Part shown: positions 53,106 to 61,580 of the stretch, piece after piece | How positions within the stretch are numbered: the stretch's first letter is position 1 | Layout of the letters: each line of letters starts with the position of its first letter | DNA from: UBA1161 sp002311745 | GTDB lineage: Bacteria > Planctomycetota > Phycisphaerae > Tepidisphaerales > Tepidisphaeraceae | Assembly: GCA_050018415.1 (NCBI GenBank) | Contig: JBEKAB010000014.1 | Location: 28,650-92,649 of the forward strand | DNA: 64,000 bases | Reading direction: 5' to 3' | Position numbers and translations under genes: made by a program | Notes under the pieces: model-generated | The model's input: the letters and a program-made list of their open reading frames with translations, nothing else | Told to the model about the DNA's origin: nothing | The model's database searches: none

Positions 53106-53819
53106 TCAGCTTTTTTCCCCCGCCAGCACGAATCGGTGCCCGAAATGGCGATAGTAGCGCGCATAGCTCAGCCCCGCGCGATCGCGCAGGGCCAAGATCT
53201 CGGCCTGGGTGAACGCCTGGGCGACGCTGATCGGCGCATCGTGGCGGACCATCGGGTTGGCCAGGACGGTCAAGAGCTTGATCCACGCCAGGGCCCGGCG
53301 ATGACGCAGCAAATCCGCGGCGATGACGCCGCGGCGGGCCACGCGGTCCATCGTCCGCAGCAGCGCCACGACCTGCGGTTCGTCCAAGTGATGAAGGAAC
53401 ATGTTGGTCATCGCGTAATCGAACGCGCCGTCGGCAAAAGGCGCGGCCAGGGCGTCGGCTTGAACGATCTGCAGGCGGGGATCAACGGCGCGCGCCTGGG
53501 CCGCCGCCGCGGGGTGACGCTCGACGCCGACGATCCGCAGATCAAATCCGCGCCGATCGGCCCAGCGAAGAATCGCGCGGGGAATGTCGGCCGATCCGGT
53601 GGCCAGGTCGACGATCTCGATTCTTTGGCCCGGACGCCATCGCCGGCTGAATAGCCGCAAGTGATGCAGCGTCGAGCGGGTGTATCCCAGCAGCCAGTTG
53701 ACCCGGCGAATGAAGCGCAAGCTTTGCTTCAGAACCGCCGGATCGGCCTGCGGATCGTCCATCCACTCCGGCTGGCGCCGGCGGACCTGCAAATCCGAAT
53801 CCATGCCAGGCGGGCGCAT
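53106..53819 (-). CDS. Class I SAM-dependent methyltransferase
   Basis: 237 residues. The N-terminus has PEWMDDPQADPAVLKQSLRF and INWLLGY-like residues typical of a methyltransferase group often next to rhomboid or polyketide genes. Motif I is IVDLATGSADIPRAI, motif II ends RIVGVERHP, and motif IV is FDYAMTNMFLHHLDEPQVV. The first start at 53819 is used; ATG 53804 is possible. It follows the rhomboid gene by seven bases, so they form an operon. Substrate unknown. Confidence 0.87.
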   Translation of the reverse strand: MRPPGMDSDLQVRRRQPEWMDDPQADPAVLKQSLRFIRRVNWLLGYTRSTLHHLRLFSRRWRPGQRIEIVDLATGSADIPRAILRWADRRGFDLRIVGVERHPAAAAQARAVDPRLQIVQADALAAPFADGAFDYAMTNMFLHHLDEPQVVALLRTMDRVARRGVIAADLLRHRRALAWIKLLTVLANPMVRHDAPISVAQAFTQAEILALRDRAGLSYARYYRHFGHRFVLAGEKS

Positions 53820-53826
53820 CGCAACG

Positions 53827-55032
53827 TTACGGGTTGGGTCCGCCGGGGGCGGAAATCAGCGATTCGATCCGCGCCAATTCCGCGCGGGCCCATTGAATCT
53901 GCCGCTCGGTATGCAACCGGGCCAGGGCCCGCAACAGCAACTGCCGGGCCCGATCGTATTGGCCCAAATAGCGGGCGTAGATGACGCCCAGCATCAGCTC
54001 GACCTGTTCGATCTGCTCGAAGTTGGGATAGTGCGACAGGAACTGTTCATAGGCCTCGGCGGCCTGGGGGTAAAGCTGCTGGCTGGCCAGTTGGTTGGCA
54101 ACGTCGAGTTGCGCCTGGCGGGAGAGCACCTGGCTCGGGTCGAGCTTCTTGAGTTCCAGGAATATAAACGCGGCGTGCGGCAGGTTGTGGTGGGCGATGG
54201 CCTCGCTGATCTCGGCGCGCATCTCCAGGAGGCGGACGCTGCGCGGGTCCACTTCCTCTTTCTCGTGGGCGGGCGGAGGCGAATGGCCGAAGGGGTCGTA
54301 TCCCCGGCTGACCATCGAGCGGTACTGCCGCCGACGGTTCCAGCGGCTCAGCATCGCCAAGACGTCGAGCTGGTCGCGCGGCATCAGTCCCGCGGCCAGC
54401 AGGACCAGGCACACTCCCGCTCCGTACAACGTGCCGGTGATGTGCGCCAGATGCGCCACCGCCTCGCGGCCGCCGATCCATTCGGGGTGCAACTGACCGA
54501 TCAAATCCATCACAAACGTGAAGGCGACGAACCAAAGGCTGGGAATCTCCACGGCGCCGAAGATGAAAAAGAAATAAAAGACGGTGATGTTGGAGCGCGG
54601 CAGCAGGACCAGGTACGCGCCGGTGACGGCGGCGACGGCGCCGCTGGCGCCGATCACGGGCGACTGCGCGAACAGGGCGTGTCCGAGGCCGGCGATCACC
54701 CCCCCGGCCAGATAAAACCCCAGGTAGCCCCACTGGCCCATCCGGTCGTTGATGTTGTTCCCGAAAATGTACAGAAAGAGCATGTTGCCCAGGATGTGCA
54801 GCCAGTTTTCGTGCAGGAACTGGTAGGTGAAGAATTGCCAGATCGCCGGGTCCTGGGGGTCCAGTGCCAGGGCCTGCTTGGCGGGCATGCCGTGAAACAT
54901 CACCAGCGGACCGTGCACGCCGTTGGAAAACGACGTCGTGGCCAGGAAGACCGCCACGTTGGCGGCGATCAAACCCCAGTTCATCCACGGCACGCGGCGC
55001 AGGGGACAGTCAGTGCGAAGGGGAATGATCAT
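53827..55032 (-). CDS. Rhomboid-family intramembrane protease with C-terminal TPR-like tail
   Basis: 401 residues from MIIPLRTDCPLRRVPWMNWG. Six membrane helices cover ~15-235. The family motifs are HENWLHILGNMLFLYIFG (71-91), the nucleophile S130 in VIGASGAVAA and H197 in AHITG. After the last helix a basic linker (RWNRRRQYRSMVSRGYDPFG) leads to a helical TPR-like domain (~285-400: QLYPQAAEAYEQFLSHYPNF). This cytosolic extension is the odd feature and suggests a partner-docking role. Substrates unknown. Confidence 0.93.
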   Translation of the reverse strand: MIIPLRTDCPLRRVPWMNWGLIAANVAVFLATTSFSNGVHGPLVMFHGMPAKQALALDPQDPAIWQFFTYQFLHENWLHILGNMLFLYIFGNNINDRMGQWGYLGFYLAGGVIAGLGHALFAQSPVIGASGAVAAVTGAYLVLLPRSNITVFYFFFIFGAVEIPSLWFVAFTFVMDLIGQLHPEWIGGREAVAHLAHITGTLYGAGVCLVLLAAGLMPRDQLDVLAMLSRWNRRRQYRSMVSRGYDPFGHSPPPAHEKEEVDPRSVRLLEMRAEISEAIAHHNLPHAAFIFLELKKLDPSQVLSRQAQLDVANQLASQQLYPQAAEAYEQFLSHYPNFEQIEQVELMLGVIYARYLGQYDRARQLLLRALARLHTERQIQWARAELARIESLISAPGGPNP

Positions 55033-55114
55033 GGCAATGCGCGGCCTAGCGGCCGCCTGATTGTAGCCGCCGGGATGCCCCGAAAGAAACCGTGCCCGGA
55101 GGAAACGAGCGGGT

Positions 55115-55615
55115 CTAGCCGCGAAGCGGCGGCCCATCCGCGTTGCGGCGGATCATCTCCAGGCGGCGGCCGCCGCGGCTCCACCGCACCTTGTCCATGT
55201 ACGTTTCAATCAAAAGGATTCCGCGGCCACCGGTTTTTTCCAGGTTGGCCCGGGTCGTCGGATCGGGAACCGACGAGCGCTCAAACCCGCCTCCCTCGTC
55301 TTCAATGACGATGCGGATTTGCCGCGGCGTCACTTCCGCCTCGACGCGCACCTTTTTGCCCCTGTCCAGCCGATTGCCGTGCTTGATCGCATTGGCCAGC
55401 GCCTCTTCCAGCGCCAGCCGAACCGCAAAAATGGATGGACCGGTGAACCCCTGACGAATGACTTCATCCATGATTTGCTTCTGGATGCGGCAGGACGTGG
55501 CAAAGTCAGAACCGATGGCAAACCGGAGTTTGTGCTTGACCTGCCCCGTGGGGTTCGGGGCCGGCGTTCTACGGCGTTCGCCCCGGCCCCGAGGATTGGA
55601 CCGCGCCATGCCCAT
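55115..55615 (-). CDS. Anti-sigma factor-type serine kinase (RsbW-like HATPase)
   Basis: 166 residues from the ATG at 55615 (TTG at 55642 and ATG at 55609 are alternatives). The HATPase_c_2 fold is shown by the N-box AVRLALEEALANAIKHGN, the G1 box IEDEGGGF and the G2 box GGRGILLIETYMD. The N-terminus is basic and Pro-rich. RsbW-type kinases bind a sigma factor or partner and phosphorylate a STAS protein; the STAS gene lies 16 bases upstream. Confidence 0.9.
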   Translation of the reverse strand: MGMARSNPRGRGERRRTPAPNPTGQVKHKLRFAIGSDFATSCRIQKQIMDEVIRQGFTGPSIFAVRLALEEALANAIKHGNRLDRGKKVRVEAEVTPRQIRIVIEDEGGGFERSSVPDPTTRANLEKTGGRGILLIETYMDKVRWSRGGRRLEMIRRNADGPPLRG

Positions 55616-55631
55616 AGTGGTCGCTTGACGC

Positions 55632-56006
55632 TCAGTGTTCAAAACTGCTCAAAGCCTCAGCCCGATCCGGCTTGATGCGGAACAGCCTGTCCAGCTTGGT
55701 GATCACGAAAACCTCGTAGATCTGCTGCTTGATGTTGGTCAGGCGCAGCTGGCCATCCTTCTGCTTGATCTTGTTGTTGAGGTTGATCAGCATGCCCAGC
55801 GCCGCCGACGACAGATGATCGACGTTGGCGAAATCGAGCAACAATCGCGGTGGATTGTTCTCCTCGACCAGGGCCATGAGGGTCTGGCCGATCTCCGCGA
55901 TATTGGCCTCATCCAGGATCTTGTTGTTGGTGAATTCAACAATTCGGATGTCCTGTTGCGAGGTTACGGAAACCGGGGATGTCATGTCGGCCATGCCATT
56001 ACCCAT
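55632..56006 (-). CDS. STAS-domain anti-anti-sigma factor (RsbV/SpoIIAA-like)
   Basis: 124 residues from the ATG at 56006 (later ATGs at 55994 and 55985 are possible). It has the STAS strand-helix pattern IRIVEFTNNKILDEANIAEI and NPPRLLLDFANVDHLSSAALGMLINL. The second serine of DHLSSAALG is the usual phosphorylation site. It is followed by the RsbW-like kinase gene, giving a classic switch pair; the RsbU-like phosphatase at 39789 is a candidate third member. Confidence 0.92.
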   Translation of the reverse strand: MGNGMADMTSPVSVTSQQDIRIVEFTNNKILDEANIAEIGQTLMALVEENNPPRLLLDFANVDHLSSAALGMLINLNNKIKQKDGQLRLTNIKQQIYEVFVITKLDRLFRIKPDRAEALSSFEH

Positions 56007-56075
56007 GCTCAAAACAGGCGGATCTGACCCCGCCGACGCACCACGAGCAGACAGTACGGCGTGAGCAAAACAGTG

Positions 56076-57740
56076 TCAAGATTGCCGCCGTGGCGCCGGC
56101 CACATCGAGCGAGCGGCGGGCAACCACGTTGCCGCGGCAACGCACGCCAATGCCAGCGCCGCTAGAAGCAAGGCGGCGCTGAGCGATCGCCGGGCCTGCA
56201 CCACGCTCTCGCTTTTCATCTTCTGCCGCCACGCCCCCGGCGCGGCCAAGGTCGCCGGCATCGGCGCGGCGTTGAGAGCTTGCATCGCTCCGTCGCCTCG
56301 TCGGTACAGGCCTGGGATCAATCCCGCTTCGCCGGCCGGCGCCGCAACACCCGCCGGGCGCGACAATTCCCAGCCGCCGCCCAGCGCGCCGACGGTGCCG
56401 GATTCATAGTCCGGCCCGGCCTGGCCGAGCCAATCGAATACGCGGCTCCAGAACAGCACGAAATCCACCGATTGCCCAAAGTCGGCGGATTCAAAACCAA
56501 CCCACACCTGGCGGGCCGGTTGCGTCCGCACGGCCAGCACCGTGGCACCCCCGGCGCTGACGATCGGCAGCCAATCCCCCACCGGCGGCGGATGGGCCCG
56601 GGCGCCGCCCAGCACCTGCGGCCAATCCACATCCGCCGTGGACAGCGGCCCCTTGGCCACCACCAGCGGCTGAAGCGACAGCGGCTGGCCGTGCGCGGAA
56701 TCGTCCGCAACGATGACCGCCAAATCGCCGGGGGCAACCGCCTGCATCGACGCGGTCACGCTCACCCGATTGGACCCCGCCTGCGGCGGGCGCCGCCGGC
56801 GGTAGACCTCAATGATGCGTGCAAGCTGCGGCGGCAAGGCTCCGCGAGCCTCCAGCCGCGGCCAGGCCGCGCGGTGAACCGCCCACGCCTGGTGGTTGAG
56901 CGCGCCGCAGTCCTGGGCGCGGACCTGCACCTCCACCACATCCCCCGCCGCCGGAAGATCGACGAAATAGTTCCGCGCCTGCCCGTCCGGCGGAAGCCCA
57001 ATGTCGTCGGACAGTTCTTTGTCCCCGGTGCGAACCAGCAGCGTCGCCCGGTTCAGCGGCGAATGGTTCATGAGGCGCACCATCGCCTGCGGATGCGGGT
57101 CCTGGCGCACGGACAGGCCGTCGATTCCGACGTTCAGCAGCGGATCGTCCGGGAAAATTTGCGTGAGGCGCGAATCGGCAATCCCCAGGGATTGGTCGGT
57201 CAGAACCAAAACCAAATCCGGGGATAACACCAGGGTCTGGCGAACAGCGATCTGCAGAGCGTCCGCATCGACCAGCCCCGTACCCGAGGTCGCGCGCACG
57301 CGCGCCAAGCCATCGGCTCCGACGCCCGCGTCGCCGCCGGGGACCAGTTCCCAAACGAGCTTGACCCCGGGGATGTTTTCCCGGATCACCGCATAGAGCG
57401 CTTCGGCCGCCTGCGCGAAGCGGACCTGGCCGCGCGGGGTCTGCCCCGACATGCTCAATCCGCGATCGACGATGACGGTGATGGTTTGACCGTAACCGCG
57501 CCAGCTTGGGATGACCGGCCCGGCGGCGGCGAAGAGGGTCAGAAGGATGGCGCCCAGCATGGCCAAAAGCGCCACGGGCGGCGGCTCCCGGCGGCGGCGA
57601 GGCTGCCGCTGCGGCGCCGGCGCCTTCCAGAGGACCAAGAAGGGAACCCATGTCTGAGGCCGCCGCCCCCACAACACCCAAAGCGCCACGGCGGCCCATC
57701 CGAGCAATCCGATCAGCCATTCGGGCGAGGTGAAGTACAT
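56076..57740 (-). CDS. BatA-like membrane protein with degenerate VWA domain
   Basis: 554 residues. The N-terminus FTSPEWLIGLLGWAAVALWV plus a second helix (VALLAMLGAILLTLFAAAGP) is the BatA/aerotolerance N-terminal region. The VWA-like domain starts ITVIVDRGLSMSG, which keeps D and S but departs from the full DxSxS MIDAS site. After ~230 comes a beta-rich section with no motif that I know, then a third helix at the end (LSAALLLAALALACVAAATW). Proteins of this group work with MoxR ATPases, but the moxR of this window is 33 kb away. Confidence 0.82.
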   Translation of the reverse strand: MYFTSPEWLIGLLGWAAVALWVLWGRRPQTWVPFLVLWKAPAPQRQPRRRREPPPVALLAMLGAILLTLFAAAGPVIPSWRGYGQTITVIVDRGLSMSGQTPRGQVRFAQAAEALYAVIRENIPGVKLVWELVPGGDAGVGADGLARVRATSGTGLVDADALQIAVRQTLVLSPDLVLVLTDQSLGIADSRLTQIFPDDPLLNVGIDGLSVRQDPHPQAMVRLMNHSPLNRATLLVRTGDKELSDDIGLPPDGQARNYFVDLPAAGDVVEVQVRAQDCGALNHQAWAVHRAAWPRLEARGALPPQLARIIEVYRRRRPPQAGSNRVSVTASMQAVAPGDLAVIVADDSAHGQPLSLQPLVVAKGPLSTADVDWPQVLGGARAHPPPVGDWLPIVSAGGATVLAVRTQPARQVWVGFESADFGQSVDFVLFWSRVFDWLGQAGPDYESGTVGALGGGWELSRPAGVAAPAGEAGLIPGLYRRGDGAMQALNAAPMPATLAAPGAWRQKMKSESVVQARRSLSAALLLAALALACVAAATWLPAARSMWPAPRRQS

Positions 57741-57777
57741 GCCAGTTCCGCGGCGCGCTGCGGGCCATTCAAAATCG

Positions 57778-58740
57778 TCAAAACTGCTGGACCGACTGCG
57801 GCACGACGACGACCTTTTCCAGCAGGACGCCGTTGCGGCCGCGGTATTCGGTGATCATGCCGGTCACGCGAAAGCGCACGTCGGGATTGTCGGCCGACAC
57901 GGCGTTTTCCATCGTCGTCAGCTTCAGGTTCGGCAGGATGATCAGCGGTGGATCGCGCAGCGCCGATCCGTCGGAGTCGAACGCGAACTCGGCCGTTTTG
58001 CCGTCGGCGCTGTGCGTCAGGCGGCCGACGCGGTCGACCACTTCCGAGCCTTCGCGCAGCACCAACAAAGGCGGCGCGCTGGGGGAAACCGCGCCGGGAC
58101 CGCTGGTGCGGTCCTCCGCGGCCGCGGGGTTGCTGGGCGATGCCTCGGGCTTGCGGCGGGCCGATTCGGCGGCCAGCATCTCGTCAAGCAGTTGCTGGGC
58201 CGATGATGGACGGCTGGACGGAGGCGGCACATCGCCGGTCAACTGCCGGCCGACATCCTGCGGACCCGTCTCCAGCAGAATGTAATTATTGCCCTTGTAT
58301 TCCGTCACCGTGCCCGAAACGGTGAATCGCAAATCCGTCGTCGTGACGGCGACGGCATCCTCGATCTGCATCAGACGCAGACTGGGTAACACGAACATCG
58401 GCGGCAAAAACGGCACGGACGGGTCATTGTCAAATACGAACTGGGAATAGGGGCTGTCCGGGAGTTTGCGCAGGTAGCCGGTGCGGTCCACGATGCCCGT
58501 GCCTTCCCGCAGCATATTCGTTGCCGGCGTTTCCACGTATCCCTGCGGGCGCAATGCTTCAAACTGTGGCCCCGCCACGGCCGGGGCCTCAACCGGACGC
58601 GTCGTGGGTTTGAGCATCTCGCTGAGCATCTGATCGGCCGGCGATGGAACCGGCGAATCCGGCATTGTCTGAGCCGGCGCAGCAACGCTCAAGATCGCCA
58701 GCATCGCCGGCACCATCCCTATCTTGAATCCGAACCGCAT
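57778..58740 (-). CDS. Exported protein with two copies of an unknown ~80-residue domain
   Basis: 320 residues from MRFGFKIGMVPAMLAILSVA (GGCGGAAG upstream), signal peptide to about AAPAQ. Two similar segments stand in tandem. The first begins REGTGIVDRTGYLRKLPDSP and ends TVSGTVTEYKGNNYILLE. The second begins REGSEVVDRVGRLTHSADGK and ends RVTGMITEYRGRNGVLLE. Each is preceded by an ADQMLSEML or AQQLLDEML helix. The pattern suggests a duplicated small beta-barrel. I do not recognise the family. It is followed by the BatA-like gene after 37 bases. Confidence 0.8.
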   Translation of the reverse strand: MRFGFKIGMVPAMLAILSVAAPAQTMPDSPVPSPADQMLSEMLKPTTRPVEAPAVAGPQFEALRPQGYVETPATNMLREGTGIVDRTGYLRKLPDSPYSQFVFDNDPSVPFLPPMFVLPSLRLMQIEDAVAVTTTDLRFTVSGTVTEYKGNNYILLETGPQDVGRQLTGDVPPPSSRPSSAQQLLDEMLAAESARRKPEASPSNPAAAEDRTSGPGAVSPSAPPLLVLREGSEVVDRVGRLTHSADGKTAEFAFDSDGSALRDPPLIILPNLKLTTMENAVSADNPDVRFRVTGMITEYRGRNGVLLEKVVVVPQSVQQF

Positions 58741-58882
58741 CATGATGCTTCCGCCGAGGAGAATTTCAGCAACAATCGATCCGCTTGGCAACGCGCGGCA
58801 GATCGCGCAGCCGCCCGTGCGAGTATCGGCGCTTACAGCATCGGAGGAAAAATGAAGCGACGGCCCGGAGGCGTCCAGAGGC

Positions 58883-59368
58883 TTATTGTCGTATCAGGAT
58901 CACGTTATTGGACGCCGGAGGCGGAACGGGCCGGCCCCCGGGGATGATCAGGATCGTCGCCGTGGCCGGAGCCGCGCCAGGGTCAAGCTTCGGCGCCACA
59001 GCCAGTTGCGCCGCCGCGGGTACGACAATCGTGCCGTCGGGCTGAACCACGCCGCAGAGCAGAAGATCGGCCTTGCGGAAATAGCGCGCGACGCTTGCAT
59101 AGGCTTCGTTTCGCGCATCGGCCGTGGTCCAGCCGTAGAGGGCCGCGTTGAGATCGGGAAGCTGATCGGTATAAACCCGCGGCAACTGGGCGCTCAGGTC
59201 GGTTCGGCCGTGGCAAAATCCGCGGCGAAGAGTCGCCGGGTCGCTACCCCCGTAATAGAACTTGACCGCCGTGCCGTATTGGTATTGGACCGGTTCAAAG
59301 ATGATCTGGGCGATCCCCGCGGAAGCGCTGCACAGGAGCCACGCGGAAACGAACATCCATTTGAACAT
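58883..59368 (-). CDS. Small exported hypothetical protein
   Basis: 161 residues: signal peptide MFKWMFVSAWLLCSASAGIA, then a body with QYQYGTAVKFYYGGSDPATL, a GWTTADARNEAYASVARYFR helix and a Pro/Ala-rich end. Two cysteines (FCHGR and LLCG) could pair. GAAGGAAG precedes the ATG. Family not recognised; same direction as its neighbours. Confidence 0.72.
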   Translation of the reverse strand: MFKWMFVSAWLLCSASAGIAQIIFEPVQYQYGTAVKFYYGGSDPATLRRGFCHGRTDLSAQLPRVYTDQLPDLNAALYGWTTADARNEAYASVARYFRKADLLLCGVVQPDGTIVVPAAAQLAVAPKLDPGAAPATATILIIPGGRPVPPPASNNVILIRQ

Positions 59369-59488
59369 GGTATTTCTTCCTTCTCTTGCTATGGGGGGGC
59401 GTTGCAGGGCGCGCAGCCGGCATATTTGGAATCGATGACGCGGATTCCCTAGGGTATGTGGAGTCGCTTCAGCGGCACGGGGCCGCCG

Positions 59489-59764
59489 CTAGTCTTGTCC
59501 GCCGGTGGTCTCTTCGAGCATCTTTCTCAGATACCCGTTTTCGCGGCGGGTGGCCTCAAGATCGAAAACCAAATACTTGATGCTCAGGCGAAGATAGTCC
59601 AGGCTTTCCTGGAGGCTGCTGACGGTTTGCCGCAGGCGCTCGTGACGTGCGCGGGTTTCATCCGCAAGTTTTTCCAGTTTCTGCCGCTCGCTTGAAGGCA
59701 ACGTGCTGATTTCACCCATCAACTCAGCCAGCTTGTTTTGGAACTCCTGCTCGCTCATACACAT
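59489..59764 (-). CDS. Small coiled-coil protein
   Basis: 91 residues from MCMSEQEFQNKLAELMGEIS (GGAGGAGGAG just upstream; the ATG six bases later is equally possible). The whole protein is predicted coiled coil (LEKLADETRARHERLRQTVS, LEATRRENGYLRKMLEE). Function unknown; likely to pair with another coil. Confidence 0.75.
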   Translation of the reverse strand: MCMSEQEFQNKLAELMGEISTLPSSERQKLEKLADETRARHERLRQTVSSLQESLDYLRLSIKYLVFDLEATRRENGYLRKMLEETTGGQD

Positions 59765-60003
59765 CTTCTCCTCCTCCTGTGGAGAGCATCCATAGGCAAA
59801 GGGTGTTCCACCTCCGTGGGACCGGCGCGATCCGTCAATGACCGGATAAAAAATCGCGCGCTGCGAGACGCGACGTTGGTCGGGCGGACCATTCCGGTCG
59901 CACCAATTGTTCCGCATGTCGTGCGGGCACAACATTCGCAGGCGGCGGCGTTGCAGAAAATCGACGCCGAGCCTCGCCCTGGCTCGCGGTCCATCCGTCG
60001 CCG

Positions 60004-60915
60004 CTAACCCACCATAACCGCTGCATACCCAACGGCGTTATCCGGAGCCTGCGGCGCGACAGCGGCAAGAGTCTGATAACTGTTGGTATGGTGCAGCACC
60101 ACCGCCTGGCGGGCGCCGCCGGCCTGGCAGGCCGCCATCATCGCCGCAATCGCCCCCGCCCCGCACGCGTTGTAATGCCTCACCGCCTCGGGCACGATCC
60201 GCTGCGGATCCATTTGCGTCATAAGTTCCAGCAGCCGGCGATCATTGCCCATCGCCCAATCGATGGCCGATTCGCCCAGGCCCGCCGGTGTGAACCCGTA
60301 GTTCGGACCGTAATGGGTCAGATCGCTGCTGGCCAGATAGACCGCCGAAACCCCCGCCTGGGCCAGCTTCGCCGCCACGACCTGCCCGGTTTCAGCGGCC
60401 TGCCCATCCGGCGGCGTTTCGATGGGCAGAATCGATGCCGACGGCCAAGCCGCCTGAATCAGCGGCAGCTCCACCTCCACGGCATGCTCGTGATCGTGAA
60501 ACCGGTCGTCAACGGCAAACCTCCGGCCCGTGGCCGCCAGCTCATCGCGCAGCAGGGCGCTCACGCGCGATTCGCCGCCTGGAACGGCCCAGCGCGCGTA
60601 CGAGTCGAGCACGCTGCGATCAATAGGGATGGGCGTGTGGATGGCACCGAAAATGACCACGACATCCGGCTTGGGCTGCCGCGCGGCCGCGGCGGCGATG
60701 CCCTGGGCCGCAATCGCGCCGCTGCAAATCCATCCCGCGTGCGGCACCAGCACACCGGTCGCGCCGGATGAAAACTTCAGCGGCTTTGCCGCCGTGACCG
60801 AGCGCGCCTCTTGGAGCAGTTGGGTGGCGGCAGCGCGGCAGCGCTCCGCCTGCGCGGGATAAAACATTCCCGCCACTGCCGGACTCCGAACGCCTTGGGG
60901 GCTTGGGCCGGACAT
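60004..60915 (-). CDS. MEMO1 family protein (AmmeMemoRadiSam system protein B)
   Basis: 303 residues from MSGPSPQGVRSPAVAGMFYP. Family motifs: AGMFYPAQAE at the start, GVLVPHAGWICSGAIAA, HEHAVEVELPLIQAAWP, SSDLTHYGPNYGF and a C-terminal GYAAVMVG. The His residues in PHAG, HEHAVE and the Cys in NACGAG match the metal-binding set of Memo proteins. It usually goes with an AMMECR1 protein and a radical SAM enzyme, which I do not see here. Divergent from the thioredoxin gene. Confidence 0.92.
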   Translation of the reverse strand: MSGPSPQGVRSPAVAGMFYPAQAERCRAAATQLLQEARSVTAAKPLKFSSGATGVLVPHAGWICSGAIAAQGIAAAAARQPKPDVVVIFGAIHTPIPIDRSVLDSYARWAVPGGESRVSALLRDELAATGRRFAVDDRFHDHEHAVEVELPLIQAAWPSASILPIETPPDGQAAETGQVVAAKLAQAGVSAVYLASSDLTHYGPNYGFTPAGLGESAIDWAMGNDRRLLELMTQMDPQRIVPEAVRHYNACGAGAIAAMMAACQAGGARQAVVLHHTNSYQTLAAVAPQAPDNAVGYAAVMVG

Positions 60916-61109
60916 CCCAATCAATATACCCGCACACGCCCCGCCGCGGCGCGAAAATTTCGCGACATGTGCAAAAGCCCGGGGGATGGCCGTCCCCTGA
61001 GCTTCCTGCCGCGTGCAGCCGCGGTTGAGCCTGCCTCCATCCCCCTCGTTGACACCCCTGCGCGGCACTTCTATCATCCCCCGGACCAAAATTTGAGGAA
61101 ATCATACCT

Positions 61110-61439
61110 ATGGCCAGCGAAAACGTGACGCAGTTGACCGACGCAAACTTTGACCAGGAAGTCCTGAATTCCAGCGTTCCCGTACTGGTGGATTTTTGGG
61201 CGGAATGGTGCCAGCCGTGCCGCCGATTGGCGCCGACCATCGAAAAGCTGGCCACGGACTACGCCCATCGCGTCAAGGTGGGCAAACTGGACACGGACGC
61301 CAATCACCTCACCGCCAGCAAATACGCCATCAGCGCCATCCCCACCGTTCTTTTATTCAAAGGCGGGCAGATCGCCCAGAAGTTTGTCGGCCTCAAACCC
61401 GAAAAGGACTTCCGGGATGCCATCGACGCGACCCTGTGA
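61110..61439 (+). CDS. trxA: Thioredoxin
   Basis: 109 residues, standard length. Active site WCQPC (W33, C34, C37) replaces the common WCGPC; D27 (VDFWA) and the cis-Pro in AIPTVLLFKGG are kept. Cytoplasmic dithiol reductant. GAGGAAA lies about 10 bases before the ATG. Confidence 0.96.
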   Translation: MASENVTQLTDANFDQEVLNSSVPVLVDFWAEWCQPCRRLAPTIEKLATDYAHRVKVGKLDTDANHLTASKYAISAIPTVLLFKGGQIAQKFVGLKPEKDFRDAIDATL

Positions 61440-61495
61440 CGGTCTATTCCACTTGAACTGAAATTCCTATAAAAAGGTTTGGGGAAGCCGGGTGT

Positions 61496-61520
61496 TTTTC
61501 GGCGCCAAAGACGCCGAAAA
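61496..61520 (+). terminator. Hairpin after thioredoxin gene
   Basis: Arms TTTTCGGCG and CGCCGAAAA with a 7-base loop, 57 bases after the trxA stop. No T run follows on the plus strand, so termination is possible but not sure. Confidence 0.45.
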
Positions 61521-61580
61521 GAGCGATTTCCGCTGGCTGCTGGATCCGCTCCGAACGCTGGGCACCCAGGGAGAACGCAC

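Noticed and set aside
59738..60007. An 89-codon plus-strand frame in the gap before the MEMO gene
   Set aside because: No ribosome binding site, no similarity to any motif, and it overlaps the start region of the coiled-coil gene.
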